A stretch of DNA of 44,077 nucleotides from Croceibacterium salegens (GTDB taxonomy: Bacteria > Pseudomonadota > Alphaproteobacteria > Sphingomonadales > Sphingomonadaceae), in contig NZ_WTYM01000054.1 in NCBI RefSeq assembly GCF_009827435.1, forward strand, positions 1 through 44,077, given 5' to 3'. The notes under the pieces were generated by a model. The model saw only the letters and a program-made list of their open reading frames with translations. It did not search any database and was not told the origin of the DNA. Shown here piece by piece: positions 16,979 to 26,344 of this stretch (the stretch's first letter is position 1; each line of letters starts with the position of its first letter). The translations under genes were made by a program, and so were the position numbers.

Positions 16979-17473
16979 ATGCCAGGTCAAGTCTACTCCG
17001 GTACGGTCGCCGACCTTCCCCGCGAAAGCCGGTTCGGAAACAAGTATCATCGCACAGGTCTAGCGATGGACGCAGCCAACGTCTGCTTCGTCTGGCTCGA
17101 TCCCGATGCATTTGCCGAGGTTGCGGCGGCGGACGGAACCGCTCCTTGTCATTCGCACCCATTCGACATGATGATCTATGTCCTCGAAGGCAATTTGCGT
17201 TTCCGGGCCGGCGACAAGGATCATTACCTCGCTGGAGGCGACTTCATCTACGTGCCACGTGACGTCCCTCACGGCGGCCGCCCAGCAGACCACAAGCCCG
17301 TCCATCTCATGGAGATGTTCGCACCGCTGCGCACTGATTACCTCTACATCTGCGAGCACCAGCTCGGCTACAAGCAGGCGCCCCGCAATCCCGACGGTTC
17401 ACGCGTCGATACCCGCAGCGTGCTGGAAGCTGCAGCTGACATGGGAGACTCGTTACTTCAGCCGCAGGACTAA
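16979..17473 (+). CDS. Single-domain cupin protein
   Basis: 164 residues with one cupin barrel. The first motif is HSHPFDMMIYVLEGNLRF (His, His, then the Glu of LEG) and the second is PRDVPHGGRP with its His, giving a plausible 3-His/1-Glu metal site. The C-terminal tail of about 50 residues (LGYKQAPRNP) is outside the barrel. ATG 16979 is preceded by AGAGGAG. It lies nine bases upstream of the CocE-type hydrolase and so shares its transcript. The reaction is unknown; metal-dependent isomerase, dioxygenase or binding roles are all possible. Confidence 0.85.
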   Translation: MPGQVYSGTVADLPRESRFGNKYHRTGLAMDAANVCFVWLDPDAFAEVAAADGTAPCHSHPFDMMIYVLEGNLRFRAGDKDHYLAGGDFIYVPRDVPHGGRPADHKPVHLMEMFAPLRTDYLYICEHQLGYKQAPRNPDGSRVDTRSVLEAAADMGDSLLQPQD

Positions 17474-17482
17474 GGGCCTGCC

Positions 17483-19222
17483 GTGGCCATCCTGATCGAA
17501 CGCGACGTTACCTGCGAAATGCGCGATGGCACCGTCCTGCGCGCAAACGTCTTTCGCGACCCACAGGCCGGACCGGCACCAGTGCTCTTGTTCCGCACGC
17601 CCTACGACAAGAACGCAGGCGCCATAACCTACATGGCACTGGACCCGATGCGGGCGGTGGAAGCCGGGTACGTCGTGGTGCAGCAGGATACGCGCGGACG
17701 TGGCACTTCCGAGGGAGTGCATACACCGTGGCTCGATGAATTCGAGGACGGCTACGACAGCGTTGAATGGGCGGCAAGCCAGCCGTGGGCGAATGGCAAG
17801 GTGGGAGCCTATGGCATTTCCTACCATGGGCTCACCGCATGGGCAGCTGCGGTAATGGCCCCCCCCTCCTTGCGCGCGATCGCTCCGTCGCAAGCACCAT
17901 GTGACCTGTTTGATGCATTCTGGCGGCAAGGTGCCTTCGAATTGGGGACGTTTACGCAATGGGCGCTACGCGTCATGGGGCCAACCGAGTTGTTGCGAGC
18001 TCGCAGAAGCTCGCCCGCTGAGGAGCGCGGTGCCGAATTCCTTCGTCTGATCGACGAACTCGACAAATACGAGGAGCTGGTTCGATCGCTGCCGCTTTGT
18101 GCGATGGCACCCTGTGCCTCTCATGAACCCTACTTCTCATTTATTGCGGACACGCTTGAACACAGGACACCTGACGACTTCCTGTCAGACCGTTCGGTCT
18201 CTGGACGCCATGCCGAGGTCCAGGTTCCGGTGATGATCACGGCAGGGTGGCACGACGTCCTCCTGCGCTCTGACCTGGCGCACTATTCGGCAATGGCGAC
18301 ACGTGTGGCTGGGACGGAAACGAAACTTCCAGTCCAGCTGACCATCGGCCCATGGGTGCATGGCCAGGGAATGCACCTCTCGGCGGGTGGCGAAGTCGAC
18401 TATGGCTATCGCGCTTCGGGCCTTTCAATGGATCTGACCGAGGATCTCACCACCTATCATCTGCGCTGGTTTGACCGGTGGCTGAAGGACAAGGAACACC
18501 CGGCGACAGCACCGGTGAGAATCTTCGTCATGGGAATCAACCACTGGCGCGATGAACAGGAATGGCCGCTTGAAAGGGCCAAGCTCACACCGTGGTTTTT
18601 TCATGGCGATGGAAGCTTGTCGCCCGAATCCCCGACAGTCGGCAGCGAACCGAGGTCATTCGAATTCGATCCGGCAGACCCTCTCCCGACGCTCGGCGGG
18701 GCAACGCTCATGCCGACCATCTATCCCAAGGGTGCGATAGCCCAGAACCAGTTGCATGGCCGATCCGATCTGCTGCTCTACACTTCTGCTCCGTTGGATG
18801 AGCCACTCGAGGTGACCGGTCCGATAAGCGTCAGGCTCTGGGCTTCAACCAGCGCGCGGGATGCTGACTGGGTTATCAAACTTTGCGACGTCCACCCCGA
18901 AGGGCGCAGCTTCAGCGTCTGTGACGGCATCGTGCGCGCCAGTCGGAGGTCTCGTGACTGGCGTGAACCGCGCCCGCTGACACCGCATGATATTGTCGAA
19001 TACGAAATAGACCTCGCGGCGACCTCGATGGTCTTCCTGCCCGGACACCGAATGCAAGTGCTCGTCACCTCGAGCGATTTCCCGCGATACGATCGCAATC
19101 CCGGTACAGGCGAGCTTGGTCTTGATGCGGCCCAACTAAAGTCGGCGGTCCAGATCATCTACGGCGATGCGGAGCATCGCTCACACATTCTGCTTCCGGT
19201 CATCCCGCAACGAGAGCGATAA
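17483..19222 (+). CDS. CocE/NonD-family serine hydrolase (S15 peptidase fold)
   Basis: 579-residue alpha/beta hydrolase of the CocE/NonD/X-prolyl dipeptidyl-peptidase family, which includes cocaine esterase and glutaryl-7-ACA acylase relatives. The nucleophile elbow GISYHG puts the serine at about residue 113. RTPYDKNAG lies in the oxyanion region and QDTRGRGTSEG follows. The C-terminal jelly-roll domain starts near EPLEVTGPISVRLWASTS and includes PGHRMQVLVTSSDFPRYDRNP. The start is GTG 17483. No signal peptide, so it should be cytoplasmic. It probably cleaves an ester or amide intermediate; the substrate is unknown. Confidence 0.92.
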   Translation: MAILIERDVTCEMRDGTVLRANVFRDPQAGPAPVLLFRTPYDKNAGAITYMALDPMRAVEAGYVVVQQDTRGRGTSEGVHTPWLDEFEDGYDSVEWAASQPWANGKVGAYGISYHGLTAWAAAVMAPPSLRAIAPSQAPCDLFDAFWRQGAFELGTFTQWALRVMGPTELLRARRSSPAEERGAEFLRLIDELDKYEELVRSLPLCAMAPCASHEPYFSFIADTLEHRTPDDFLSDRSVSGRHAEVQVPVMITAGWHDVLLRSDLAHYSAMATRVAGTETKLPVQLTIGPWVHGQGMHLSAGGEVDYGYRASGLSMDLTEDLTTYHLRWFDRWLKDKEHPATAPVRIFVMGINHWRDEQEWPLERAKLTPWFFHGDGSLSPESPTVGSEPRSFEFDPADPLPTLGGATLMPTIYPKGAIAQNQLHGRSDLLLYTSAPLDEPLEVTGPISVRLWASTSARDADWVIKLCDVHPEGRSFSVCDGIVRASRRSRDWREPRPLTPHDIVEYEIDLAATSMVFLPGHRMQVLVTSSDFPRYDRNPGTGELGLDAAQLKSAVQIIYGDAEHRSHILLPVIPQRER

Positions 19223-19224
19223 CG

Positions 19225-19376
19225 ATGGCTAACGATTACGCCGACGAACAACTGCTGGACCTGATAGACCTCTGCAGGAAGCGCGTGGACCCGGCGCAAA
19301 GATCGTAGCGGTGGCCGGCCCCATAACGGCACCTGAGTTCGCCAACGCCGATTTTTACCGGTCTCTCGGTTTCTAA
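19225..19376 (+). pseudogene. Possible frameshifted remnant in the 311-bp gap
   Basis: The gap 19223-19533 holds no complete gene. A 27-codon frame (19225-19308, MANDYADEQLLDLIDLCRKR) begins behind a purine-rich site. A second frame then continues with GAKIVAVAGPITAPEF and ends FYRSLGF at about 19376. Reading across a single frameshift would give one short protein start, so this may be a decayed gene, but no family is recognised. The remaining bases to 19480 contain only short, stop-ridden frames. Confidence 0.25.
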
Positions 19377-19482
19377 CCTCACCGGGCGTGACCGGAACGC
19401 TCGCGTGGACCTTACGCGCATCGGATCGGCGATGGCGCGCATCGCATCGTAACTGGCGGGGGCGCGGTGAAGGCCGATGCGC

Positions 19483-19512
19483 TTGCGCAATTTTGCGTCG
19501 TCTAATATATCA
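19483..19512 (+). promoter_or_regulatory. Promoter-like element with TGATATATCA variant
   Basis: TTGCGC (19483-19488), 17 bases, then TATATC (19506-19511) form a reasonable sigma-70-type promoter. The -10 box lies within TAATATATCA (19503-19512), which differs by one base from the palindrome repeated in the window. It is 21 bases before the two-cupin gene. Confidence 0.5.
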
Positions 19513-19533
19513 GACTCGAGAGAGAGATGAAAG

Positions 19534-20676
19534 ATGGAGAGTTCGATGGGTTATCCGGATCAAGCGGTAGTTGAGCGCACTGAAAGGCGGACGAATGCCC
19601 CGGTCGCGTTGTCGAGCATTACAGTCAGGACGAAGAAGGATCTCGAAGCACTGCGTGACGCCTGGGCCGGAACCGATGGCAACCCAAAGATCCTCGCTTC
19701 CACGGCCGGTTGCGAAGATTTGAGCTTCTCCGGCCTGGACATCAAATGCGTTCTGCGCGGTGAAGAAAGCAGTGGCCGCAACAGCGTCCACAACATCGTG
19801 CTTGCGCCTGGAGCGGAAATTCCCGCGCACGGACTTGATCATGGCGATGCTTACTGGGTTGTCGCCGGCGGAGAGGTAGAACTGACAATCGGTTCGAAAA
19901 CAGCAGTGCTTGGCAATGCGGGCTTTGGTTTTGCCCCCCCGCATACAACGCAAGCAGTCGCGAACCGGTCGAATGCCCCCGCCGAAGTATTTGTGATCCA
20001 CTTGCCAGCCGGCATCGAACGAGGCTTCGCATTGGCTAAGGCGAAATATGCCGAAAGCGGCGCTGATACCGTGCGTGAGGCATGGGCATTGCTCGAGCCA
20101 CTTGGGCTCAAGCTGACAGACAGCCAACCACTCGCCAACGATGATCGCGTGAATTGCCAACAGCACCGTGTTGACCGGAAGATTTCGACGTTGGATGACC
20201 TTGTCGCGCTGCGTGCAGATTGGGCGCAGCTAGAGCCCATCCCGAAGCTGGTCGTGGATCCACGGGAATGCCGCAATATCGCTGCGATGGGGCAAGAAGC
20301 GCGCCTCCTGCTTTCGCCAGAGGAATCGCGCGGCGCGGCGTCCGCATTCTGCAATATTATCCATGGCGGCGTCGACGTCCCGGCACACCATCAGCCAACT
20401 GAGGAAGAGACCTTCATCATCCTGCGGGGTGATATTCGGCTAAGGATCGGCAACCAGACTGCCGAACGAGTGAGCCCGGGAGCCTTTGGATTTGCGCCGC
20501 GCTTTGGGACCCATGCCTTTACTCATCTGGGCGAAGGCGAGAGCTTCGTGTTCTCCATCAACACGCCGGGTGGACACGATCGCGGGTTTGAAATCGGCCT
20601 GACCGAGGGTGGCAAGCCCGAATTCCCGCAAATCATAGAAGCTCACGGCTTCACCTTCCACGGACCAGGCCATTAG
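19534..20676 (+). CDS. Two-cupin (bicupin) protein with tandem duplicated halves
   Basis: 380 residues made of two homologous halves. Half 1 (about 20-190) has PAHGLDHGDAYWVVAGGEVE as its first cupin motif. Half 2 (about 205-380) has PAHHQPTEEETFIILRGDIR and is preceded by a parallel leader (ISTLDDLVALRADWAQ against TVRTKKDLEALRDAWAG). Half 2 keeps a more normal His/Glu motif; half 1 has altered spacing. It resembles ring-cleaving bicupins only in size and lacks the gentisate dioxygenase signatures. ATG 19534 is just after GAGAGAGATGAAAG. It is transcribed alone and ends at the hairpin at 20699. Confidence 0.75.
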   Translation: MESSMGYPDQAVVERTERRTNAPVALSSITVRTKKDLEALRDAWAGTDGNPKILASTAGCEDLSFSGLDIKCVLRGEESSGRNSVHNIVLAPGAEIPAHGLDHGDAYWVVAGGEVELTIGSKTAVLGNAGFGFAPPHTTQAVANRSNAPAEVFVIHLPAGIERGFALAKAKYAESGADTVREAWALLEPLGLKLTDSQPLANDDRVNCQQHRVDRKISTLDDLVALRADWAQLEPIPKLVVDPRECRNIAAMGQEARLLLSPEESRGAASAFCNIIHGGVDVPAHHQPTEEETFIILRGDIRLRIGNQTAERVSPGAFGFAPRFGTHAFTHLGEGESFVFSINTPGGHDRGFEIGLTEGGKPEFPQIIEAHGFTFHGPGH

Positions 20677-20698
20677 CCTGGAGCACTCCGATCAGATC

Positions 20699-20724
20699 GG
20701 CCGCCGTCCCTGCGGGCGGCGGCC
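20699..20724. terminator. GC-rich hairpin between convergent genes
   Basis: GGCCGCCG, ten bases, CGGCGGCC: a perfect 8-bp stem with a possible inner CCC/GGG pairing. It lies between the convergent two-cupin and VOC genes. It has no T-tract, so it would be a non-canonical bidirectional transcription stop. Confidence 0.6.
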
Positions 20725-20791
20725 TATCAGAGCACTGCTGAGGTGAACCCTAGTCATCGACTTCGATGCTGCGGCCTCGAAACCCAGCGCA

Positions 20792-21226
20792 TCAAGGCTC
20801 TTCGATCAGATCGGTCATCATCCCGGGATGGAATTCCTGCGACGGGTGGGTTGCTCCGTGTTCGTCTGACAGCTGGAAGACGACTCCTACACCACCCTGA
20901 CGACGGGTGAAGTTGCAGCGCACATCCCCCACCCGCACTGGCTTTTCCCAGACCATCGCGACATCGTGGTCCTGCAATCGCTGGACCGTCGTATCTAGGT
21001 CATCCACCGTGATCGCAATATGATCGAGACGGCCAAAAGTCTCTCCGTAAAGTCGCCCCGGGTCCTCGGTAATCTGAAGCGTGAAGTTCTCGAACTCGAG
21101 GTAGAGATTGCGCACTTCATCGGATTCGACCTTTGCCGATGTCACGCCGAATACATCGGCAAAGAATTTCACCGCACGATCGAGATCCGGCACCGAAATC
21201 CCCACGTGGTGTACCTTAGCCGCCAT
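20792..21226 (-). CDS. VOC-family (glyoxalase/bleomycin-resistance fold) protein
   Basis: 144 residues. VHHVGISVPDLDRAVKFFADVFG begins the first beta-alpha-beta-beta-beta module and LDHIAITVDDLDTTVQRL the second. Metal-ligand candidates are the His of HHVGI and the His of LDHIAI. Methylmalonyl-CoA epimerases, lactoylglutathione lyases and extradiol dioxygenases share this fold; the length fits an epimerase or isomerase best. ATG 21226 has GAGGAGACGGCGC upstream. It is the last gene of the minus-strand block, 17 bases after the NTF2-like gene. Confidence 0.85.
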   Translation of the reverse strand: MAAKVHHVGISVPDLDRAVKFFADVFGVTSAKVESDEVRNLYLEFENFTLQITEDPGRLYGETFGRLDHIAITVDDLDTTVQRLQDHDVAMVWEKPVRVGDVRCNFTRRQGGVGVVFQLSDEHGATHPSQEFHPGMMTDLIEEP

Positions 21227-21243
21227 GCGCCGTCTCCTCTCGA

Positions 21244-21744
21244 TCAAGCGTCGCTTGCTACCTTGTCATCGTGCCGGCCTTCCACCAGGACTGCTACCGT
21301 GTAGGGCTCGTTGCCAATGAACAAGGGCTCAGCTGACAGCGTCTTGATGCTCCAACGCCCTTCCGAGCTGCGCACAAGATCACATTCCACGCGTGAAACC
21401 AGGCTGGGCCCACCAAGTCCGGTGATCGGTGGCGGCCCATCCGAAGCATAGTTCGTCACCACGAAGCAAGTACGGGCACGATCTTCACCATGCGGCCAAA
21501 CCTGCAAGTTCGACGTCATGTGGCAGGTCGTGCGAACTCCGCGTTCCGCACGATAGCGATAGAAATCCACAATCCCCGCATGGCCTTTGAAAGTCTTGTC
21601 AGACCCGACGTTGAGCACGCAGTCCTCGGTGTAGAATTGAGGCGCCCCTTGCCCGCGGTTGCGATCAACATCTGCCCAGTAGTCCGCAATAAAAAGCTGT
21701 ATCTCTGCTGCGAACCGCACGGTTCTTTCATCGATCATGCGCAT
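21244..21744 (-). CDS. NTF2-like / SnoaL or dioxygenase beta-like protein
   Basis: About 166 residues. The N-terminal helix AEIQLFIADYWADVD is followed by QFYTEDCVLNVGSDKTFKG, a pattern typical of SnoaL-like and ring-hydroxylating dioxygenase beta-like folds. ATG 21744 is chosen for GGAGG eight bases upstream; the frame extends 21 codons upstream to 21807. No dioxygenase alpha subunit is adjacent, so a stand-alone role (isomerase, dehydratase) is more likely. It sits between the epoxide-hydrolase-like and VOC genes. Confidence 0.75.
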   Translation of the reverse strand: MRMIDERTVRFAAEIQLFIADYWADVDRNRGQGAPQFYTEDCVLNVGSDKTFKGHAGIVDFYRYRAERGVRTTCHMTSNLQVWPHGEDRARTCFVVTNYASDGPPPITGLGGPSLVSRVECDLVRSSEGRWSIKTLSAEPLFIGNEPYTVAVLVEGRHDDKVASDA

Positions 21745-21853
21745 TTGGCGAACCTCCCCGAGATAGCGGCGTCTCCCGTACGAAAACGTCATCTGCCTTT
21801 CAGGCAAATTCTAGCGCGCGAGGAGCGAATGGGGAACACGTAATTTGATATGA

Positions 21854-22834
21854 TTAAAATAAATCAAGCGGACGGGGACTCGGGTCAAGCGACTGCCAAC
21901 CCGAACGATCCAGCCAACCGAGCAAAAGGGCGTTGAGTTCGCCGGGACGCTCGTGTTGCGTCCAGTGACCGCAATCGGCGATCACATGCCGTTCCAGTCT
22001 TCTAACATACCGTTCCATGCCAATCGTCGTGGCGGGTGGCAGAAAGAAATCGTCGGCGGCAGAGATCATCAACGCGGGCACATCGATGAGATCGGTCGTG
22101 CCTTCGCTGTCGAGCCAATTGCGATGCAGGTTTCGATACCAGTTCAGCGGCCCGGCAAACCCGTTCCGACTGAACGCATCGATGTAGACCTGCAATTCTG
22201 CTTCGCTCATGATCGGCTCACCCATGACCTCTGGTTCGCCGACAAACAGCGTCATCGGCAAGCATCGCAGATGAGCGGGGGCGCTATCGAATTCTGCCAA
22301 TGTGAGGGATGATCGGCGCATCAGTCCACGAAAGGTCGCCGCCACGTCGGCCTCAAGCAGGCGTTCTCCCTCGCCTGGCACCTGGAAGCGAACCATGTAG
22401 TTGTCCTCGCCCCGGTACCGGCGCATCGTCTCGGCCAGATCGACCGTGCCGCGATGGGTATAGGGGGTATTGAGGCTGGCTACGCCAAGTACGCGATCGG
22501 AATGTTCTCGTGCGATCCACCAGGCAAGCATGCCGCCGAAGTCATGCCCCACGATCACGGCCTGTGCGATCTCCAGCGAGTCCAGCAGCCCGATCACATC
22601 GAGGGCAAGATTCCGCATGGAGTAAGCGGCCAGATCTCCGACAGGCCCAGTGTCGCCGTATCCGCGCAGGTCCGGAGCAATCGTTTGCCAGCCCTTGGCG
22701 GCCAGTGCAGCGATCTGCGAACGCCAGGAATAGGCCAGCTCGGGGAATCCGTGCAGGAGAACAACCGGTGCCCCCCTCCCCGCCTCGAAATAGGCGATAG
22801 AAAGGTTGTTTGCGTCGACCTTCTTCTTGATCAC
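21854..22834 (-). CDS. Alpha/beta hydrolase, epoxide hydrolase type
   Basis: About 326 residues. HGFPELAYSW gives the oxyanion HGFP motif. The nucleophile elbow is GHDFGG, so the nucleophile is Asp (about residue 98), as in epoxide hydrolases and haloalkane dehalogenases, not Ser. NWYRN in the cap contains the epoxide-activating Tyr region, and DCGHWTQHERP supplies the catalytic His. GTG 22834 fits the GTGAGG ribosome site better than TTG 22843. No signal peptide. It would hydrolyse an epoxide formed upstream, or a related ester; the substrate is not known. Confidence 0.88.
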   Translation of the reverse strand: MIKKKVDANNLSIAYFEAGRGAPVVLLHGFPELAYSWRSQIAALAAKGWQTIAPDLRGYGDTGPVGDLAAYSMRNLALDVIGLLDSLEIAQAVIVGHDFGGMLAWWIAREHSDRVLGVASLNTPYTHRGTVDLAETMRRYRGEDNYMVRFQVPGEGERLLEADVAATFRGLMRRSSLTLAEFDSAPAHLRCLPMTLFVGEPEVMGEPIMSEAELQVYIDAFSRNGFAGPLNWYRNLHRNWLDSEGTTDLIDVPALMISAADDFFLPPATTIGMERYVRRLERHVIADCGHWTQHERPGELNALLLGWLDRSGWQSLDPSPRPLDLF

Positions 22835-22912
22835 AAGCGCCAAGCCTCACGGCCAGTGCAGGTCAACGTTGCGCGGCCTTCCGCCGTAAGGGTGTCGCGC
22901 GAGAAACCCACC

Positions 22913-25900
22913 CTAGGCCACTTGCGACATGTTCAGGGGACCTGACTGGCTGTCCAGCTCGTCAAGGGCCGCAGCCAGCCTTGATCGATAGGCTGCGACC
23001 GCAGCTTCCTTGACATGCCCGAAGCCACGGATCGTCATAGGCAAGGCCAAGACTTCGGTGATAGCCGCAAGGTTGTCCAGCCCGACCCGCCGCATCATCG
23101 CATCAAGAAGCTTTTCGTATTCTACGATCAGGGCACGCTCCATCCTCCTCTCAGCCGTGCGACCAAAGGGATCTAATGCTGTCCCGCGCAGACCCTTGAG
23201 CCGGGCTAGCAGTCCAAATGCGTGCATCATCCATGGCCCGAACCGGGCTTTGCGGAGATGTCCGGTTGCCTTGTCGCGCCGAGCGAAGAGGGGCGGAGCA
23301 AGGTGAAAGTACAGCTTGTAATCGCCATCGAACTGCGTCTTGAGTGAGTCATCGAACGCGGCAGAATGCTGAAGCCGAGCAACTTCGTATTCGTCCTTGT
23401 AGGCCATCAGCTTGAAAAGGGAGCGGGCGGCAGCAATCGTCAGCGAACCATCGCCGCCCAGTTCCTGATCCTTGGCGGCAACCTTGGCGATCAGGGCGCG
23501 GTATCGATCCGCATAAGACCTGTCCTGATAGTCGGTGAGGAACAGGGCCCGCTGTTCGACGACCTGTTCCGGCACTTCGGGTTCGGGTTCGCCAAGGCCA
23601 GCTGCACGCAAGACTGATGCAGTGTCGACAGCGAGCCGCCGGCCCCACTCGAACGCCGCCATGTTCATGCCTACCCCGACGCCATTAAGCTGTACTGCGG
23701 CGGCAAAGTCCGTGAGGTCCAATACCATCCAGCCCTTCTGGAAAGCAAAGCCTACCATCATCAGATTTGACCCGATGGCATCACCCAGCAACCTTTCAGC
23801 AAGTCGTGTGAAGGGAAACGCCACGAACCGCCCTTCTCCGGCGACCTTGGCAATGCGCCGCGCCAGAAATGTACCGTCGGGGATAGCCGATGGATCCTGC
23901 GTAAAGTCTCCTGTGATGGCGACGTCGGAGTTTACCAAGACGTTGGTGCTAACGGGGTTGATGGCGGCAATCACGTCCCGTGCATTGCCGACGATCTCAT
24001 CACAGACGACGACGAGGTCAGCCTCTCCGGGAGGAATGCGCAGCGCGGTGATCTCATCTCCGCCGATATGCACGTGGCTTGTCACGGCCCCGCCCTTTTG
24101 GGCCATGCCGACCTGGTCAAGAACTGCGACCTTGCGCCCGCCCATGTGCCCAGCCATCGACAGCAAGGCACCGATTGTGACCACGCCTGTACCGCCGACA
24201 CCCGCCACAAGCAGCCGTTGGTGGGCAGGCATGGGTATTCCCGGCTCAACGAGCAGCGGTAAATCCGGGATAGGCGCAATCGCCTTGGGCTTGCGCACCT
24301 GCCCACCCTCGACGGTGACGAAACTGGGGCAGAAGCCGTTGAGGCAACTGAAATCCTTGTTGCAACTTGACTGATTGATGCGCCGCTTGGTGCCGAACCC
24401 GGTCTGGACCGGCTCTACCGACAGGCAATTCGACTTTGCCGAGCAGTCGCCGCAGCCCTCGCAAACGAGTTCATTGATGAACACTCGCTGCGCAGGCTCG
24501 GCCAGCTTGCCCCGCTTGCGCAAGCGCCGCTTTTCGGTGGCGCACATCTGTTCGTAGACCAGCACGCTGACACCCGGCGTATCGCGCAGTTCCAATTGCA
24601 CCGCATCGAGATCGTCACGATGCTCTATGCGATCAGCCAGGCCCCGCACCGGATCACCCGCAGTATAACGATCCGGATCGTCCGTCGATACGATGATCGT
24701 CTTGACCCCTTCCGCACGCAACTGCTGGAGGAGTTGAGCAACCGACAACTCGCCATCGACAGCCTGCCCTCCGGTCATGGCGACGGCACTGTTGTACAAG
24801 ATCTTGAGCGTAAGATTGATATTTGCGGCCACGGCCTGCCGAATCGCCAGAAGCCCCGAATGGAAATATGTGCCGTCTCCCATGTTGGCGAACATGTGCT
24901 TCTCGTCGGTGAACTGCGAAAGTCCAACCCAGTGCACGCCCTCGCCCCCCATCTGGGCAAAGCTGGTCGTACGTGGCCGGTTATAGGCTGCCAGCCCGTG
25001 GCAGCCGATACCGGCAGTGCCACGACTTCCTTCAGGCACCACGGTTGAGCGGTTGTGCGGGCAGCCAGAACAGAAGAACGGTTTTCGAATGGCTGGCGGA
25101 ATCGCAAACTCCGCCTGTGCTGCAAGAAGCCCTGCCAGTTCATCAACCCGATCCTCCAGCCCGGCACCTAGCGCCCCGAGCAGTCGACCAAGTTCGCAGG
25201 CAATCTTTTCCGGCGTCAAATCCAGTGTTGTCGGGAATAGCACCGTTCCGTCGCTGTGGCGCTTGCCAACAATCTCTGGCGCACCGTCACGACCGTAGCA
25301 AATGGCCTTGGCCTGCTGCTCGATCAGACCGGTCTTCTCTTCGACGACCACGAGCTGCTCAAGTCCAAGTGCGAATGTCCGCATTCCCTCCGGCTCGAGC
25401 GGCCAGATCAGGGCCGGCTTGTAGAAGGCAATGCCCAGCTTCCTTTGCGCAGCCTCGTCCAGCCCGAGCAAGCGCATCGCTTCCCGTACGTCGAGCCAAG
25501 ACTTGCCGGCAGCGACAATGCCGATGCGCGAGCCGTCGTCACGCAATATGCTTCGATCGAGCCGGTTCGCCCGGACATATTCCAGTACAGCTGGCAGGCG
25601 ATAGGCCTGCTGTAGCATTTCCTGATCCTGCGGAGTCATCGGCCAACGATTGTGCAGCCCCCCCGGAGGAGCCACAACCGGAGGCAGGACAGGATCGTCA
25701 GCAAGTTCACTACCGTCAACTGCGCGTGTGGAATCCGCGACCTCAGTCAGGATCTTGAGCGCGATCCAAGAACCGGTGTGGCGCGAACATGCGAATCCAT
25801 GCAGGCCAAACTCCACGATCTCTCGAGGATCTGCGGGATAGAAAAGCGGCACCTGGACGCTGGCGACAGTGTCGTCACTGTAGCAGATTATGGAGGACGA

Positions 25901-26344
25901 CTTCGCGAGGTGATCATCGCCGACAGCCAGCACCACCCCGCCAAAGGGTGAACTACCCTGATAATTGCCATGCCGGATCGCATCCGAAGCACGGTCGAAT
26001 CCCGGCCCCTTGCCGTACCAGAGCGAGTAAACTCCCTGGACACGCGCACCGGGCGACTGTTCTATTTGCTGGGTGCCTGCAATGGCGGTGGCCCCGAGTT
26101 CCTCGTTGACGGCCGGCATGACCTTTATGTCGAGGCCTGCCATGCTGTCCCTGGCACCCTGGAAAGCTGTATCCAGCGTGCCCAAGGGTGAGCCACGATA
26201 ACCGCTGACGAAGCCGCCGGATTTGATACCAGCTGCCTTGTCACGCTCGGCCTGCAGGATCATCAACCGAACAAGTGCCTGAACCCCGGTAATCAGGATT
26301 GAACCGTCGCGCCTTGTATAGCGGTCGTTTAGCTGGACGGTCAT
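22913..26344 (-). CDS. Indolepyruvate ferredoxin oxidoreductase family protein (fused 2-oxoacid oxidoreductase)
   Basis: 1143-residue fused protein. The N-terminal pyrimidine-binding domain starts MTVQLNDRYTRRDG and has GYRGSPLGTLD. The TPP-binding domain contains FCSGCPHNRST and NMGDGTYFHSGLLAI. Cysteine clusters CEGCGDC and CNKDFSCLNGFCP probably bind Fe-S, followed by the gamma-type domain VAGVGGTGVVTIGALL. These enzymes decarboxylate aryl- or branched 2-oxoacids to acyl-CoA with ferredoxin as electron acceptor. ATG 26344 matches the family start; the frame extends 13 codons upstream. It is the second gene of the block that begins with the FAH-family gene. No ferredoxin gene is in the window. 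Confidence 0.93.
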   Translation of the reverse strand: MTVQLNDRYTRRDGSILITGVQALVRLMILQAERDKAAGIKSGGFVSGYRGSPLGTLDTAFQGARDSMAGLDIKVMPAVNEELGATAIAGTQQIEQSPGARVQGVYSLWYGKGPGFDRASDAIRHGNYQGSSPFGGVVLAVGDDHLAKSSSIICYSDDTVASVQVPLFYPADPREIVEFGLHGFACSRHTGSWIALKILTEVADSTRAVDGSELADDPVLPPVVAPPGGLHNRWPMTPQDQEMLQQAYRLPAVLEYVRANRLDRSILRDDGSRIGIVAAGKSWLDVREAMRLLGLDEAAQRKLGIAFYKPALIWPLEPEGMRTFALGLEQLVVVEEKTGLIEQQAKAICYGRDGAPEIVGKRHSDGTVLFPTTLDLTPEKIACELGRLLGALGAGLEDRVDELAGLLAAQAEFAIPPAIRKPFFCSGCPHNRSTVVPEGSRGTAGIGCHGLAAYNRPRTTSFAQMGGEGVHWVGLSQFTDEKHMFANMGDGTYFHSGLLAIRQAVAANINLTLKILYNSAVAMTGGQAVDGELSVAQLLQQLRAEGVKTIIVSTDDPDRYTAGDPVRGLADRIEHRDDLDAVQLELRDTPGVSVLVYEQMCATEKRRLRKRGKLAEPAQRVFINELVCEGCGDCSAKSNCLSVEPVQTGFGTKRRINQSSCNKDFSCLNGFCPSFVTVEGGQVRKPKAIAPIPDLPLLVEPGIPMPAHQRLLVAGVGGTGVVTIGALLSMAGHMGGRKVAVLDQVGMAQKGGAVTSHVHIGGDEITALRIPPGEADLVVVCDEIVGNARDVIAAINPVSTNVLVNSDVAITGDFTQDPSAIPDGTFLARRIAKVAGEGRFVAFPFTRLAERLLGDAIGSNLMMVGFAFQKGWMVLDLTDFAAAVQLNGVGVGMNMAAFEWGRRLAVDTASVLRAAGLGEPEPEVPEQVVEQRALFLTDYQDRSYADRYRALIAKVAAKDQELGGDGSLTIAAARSLFKLMAYKDEYEVARLQHSAAFDDSLKTQFDGDYKLYFHLAPPLFARRDKATGHLRKARFGPWMMHAFGLLARLKGLRGTALDPFGRTAERRMERALIVEYEKLLDAMMRRVGLDNLAAITEVLALPMTIRGFGHVKEAAVAAYRSRLAAALDELDSQSGPLNMSQVA

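Noticed and set aside
19534-20676. Gentisate or 1-hydroxy-2-naphthoate dioxygenase
   Set aside because: Size and bicupin layout fit, but the conserved iron-site and EG motifs of that class are not present.
21841-21866. TTGATATGATT near the epoxide-hydrolase stop as another TGATATATCA site
   Set aside because: Only partial similarity, and it overlaps a stop codon without a promoter context.
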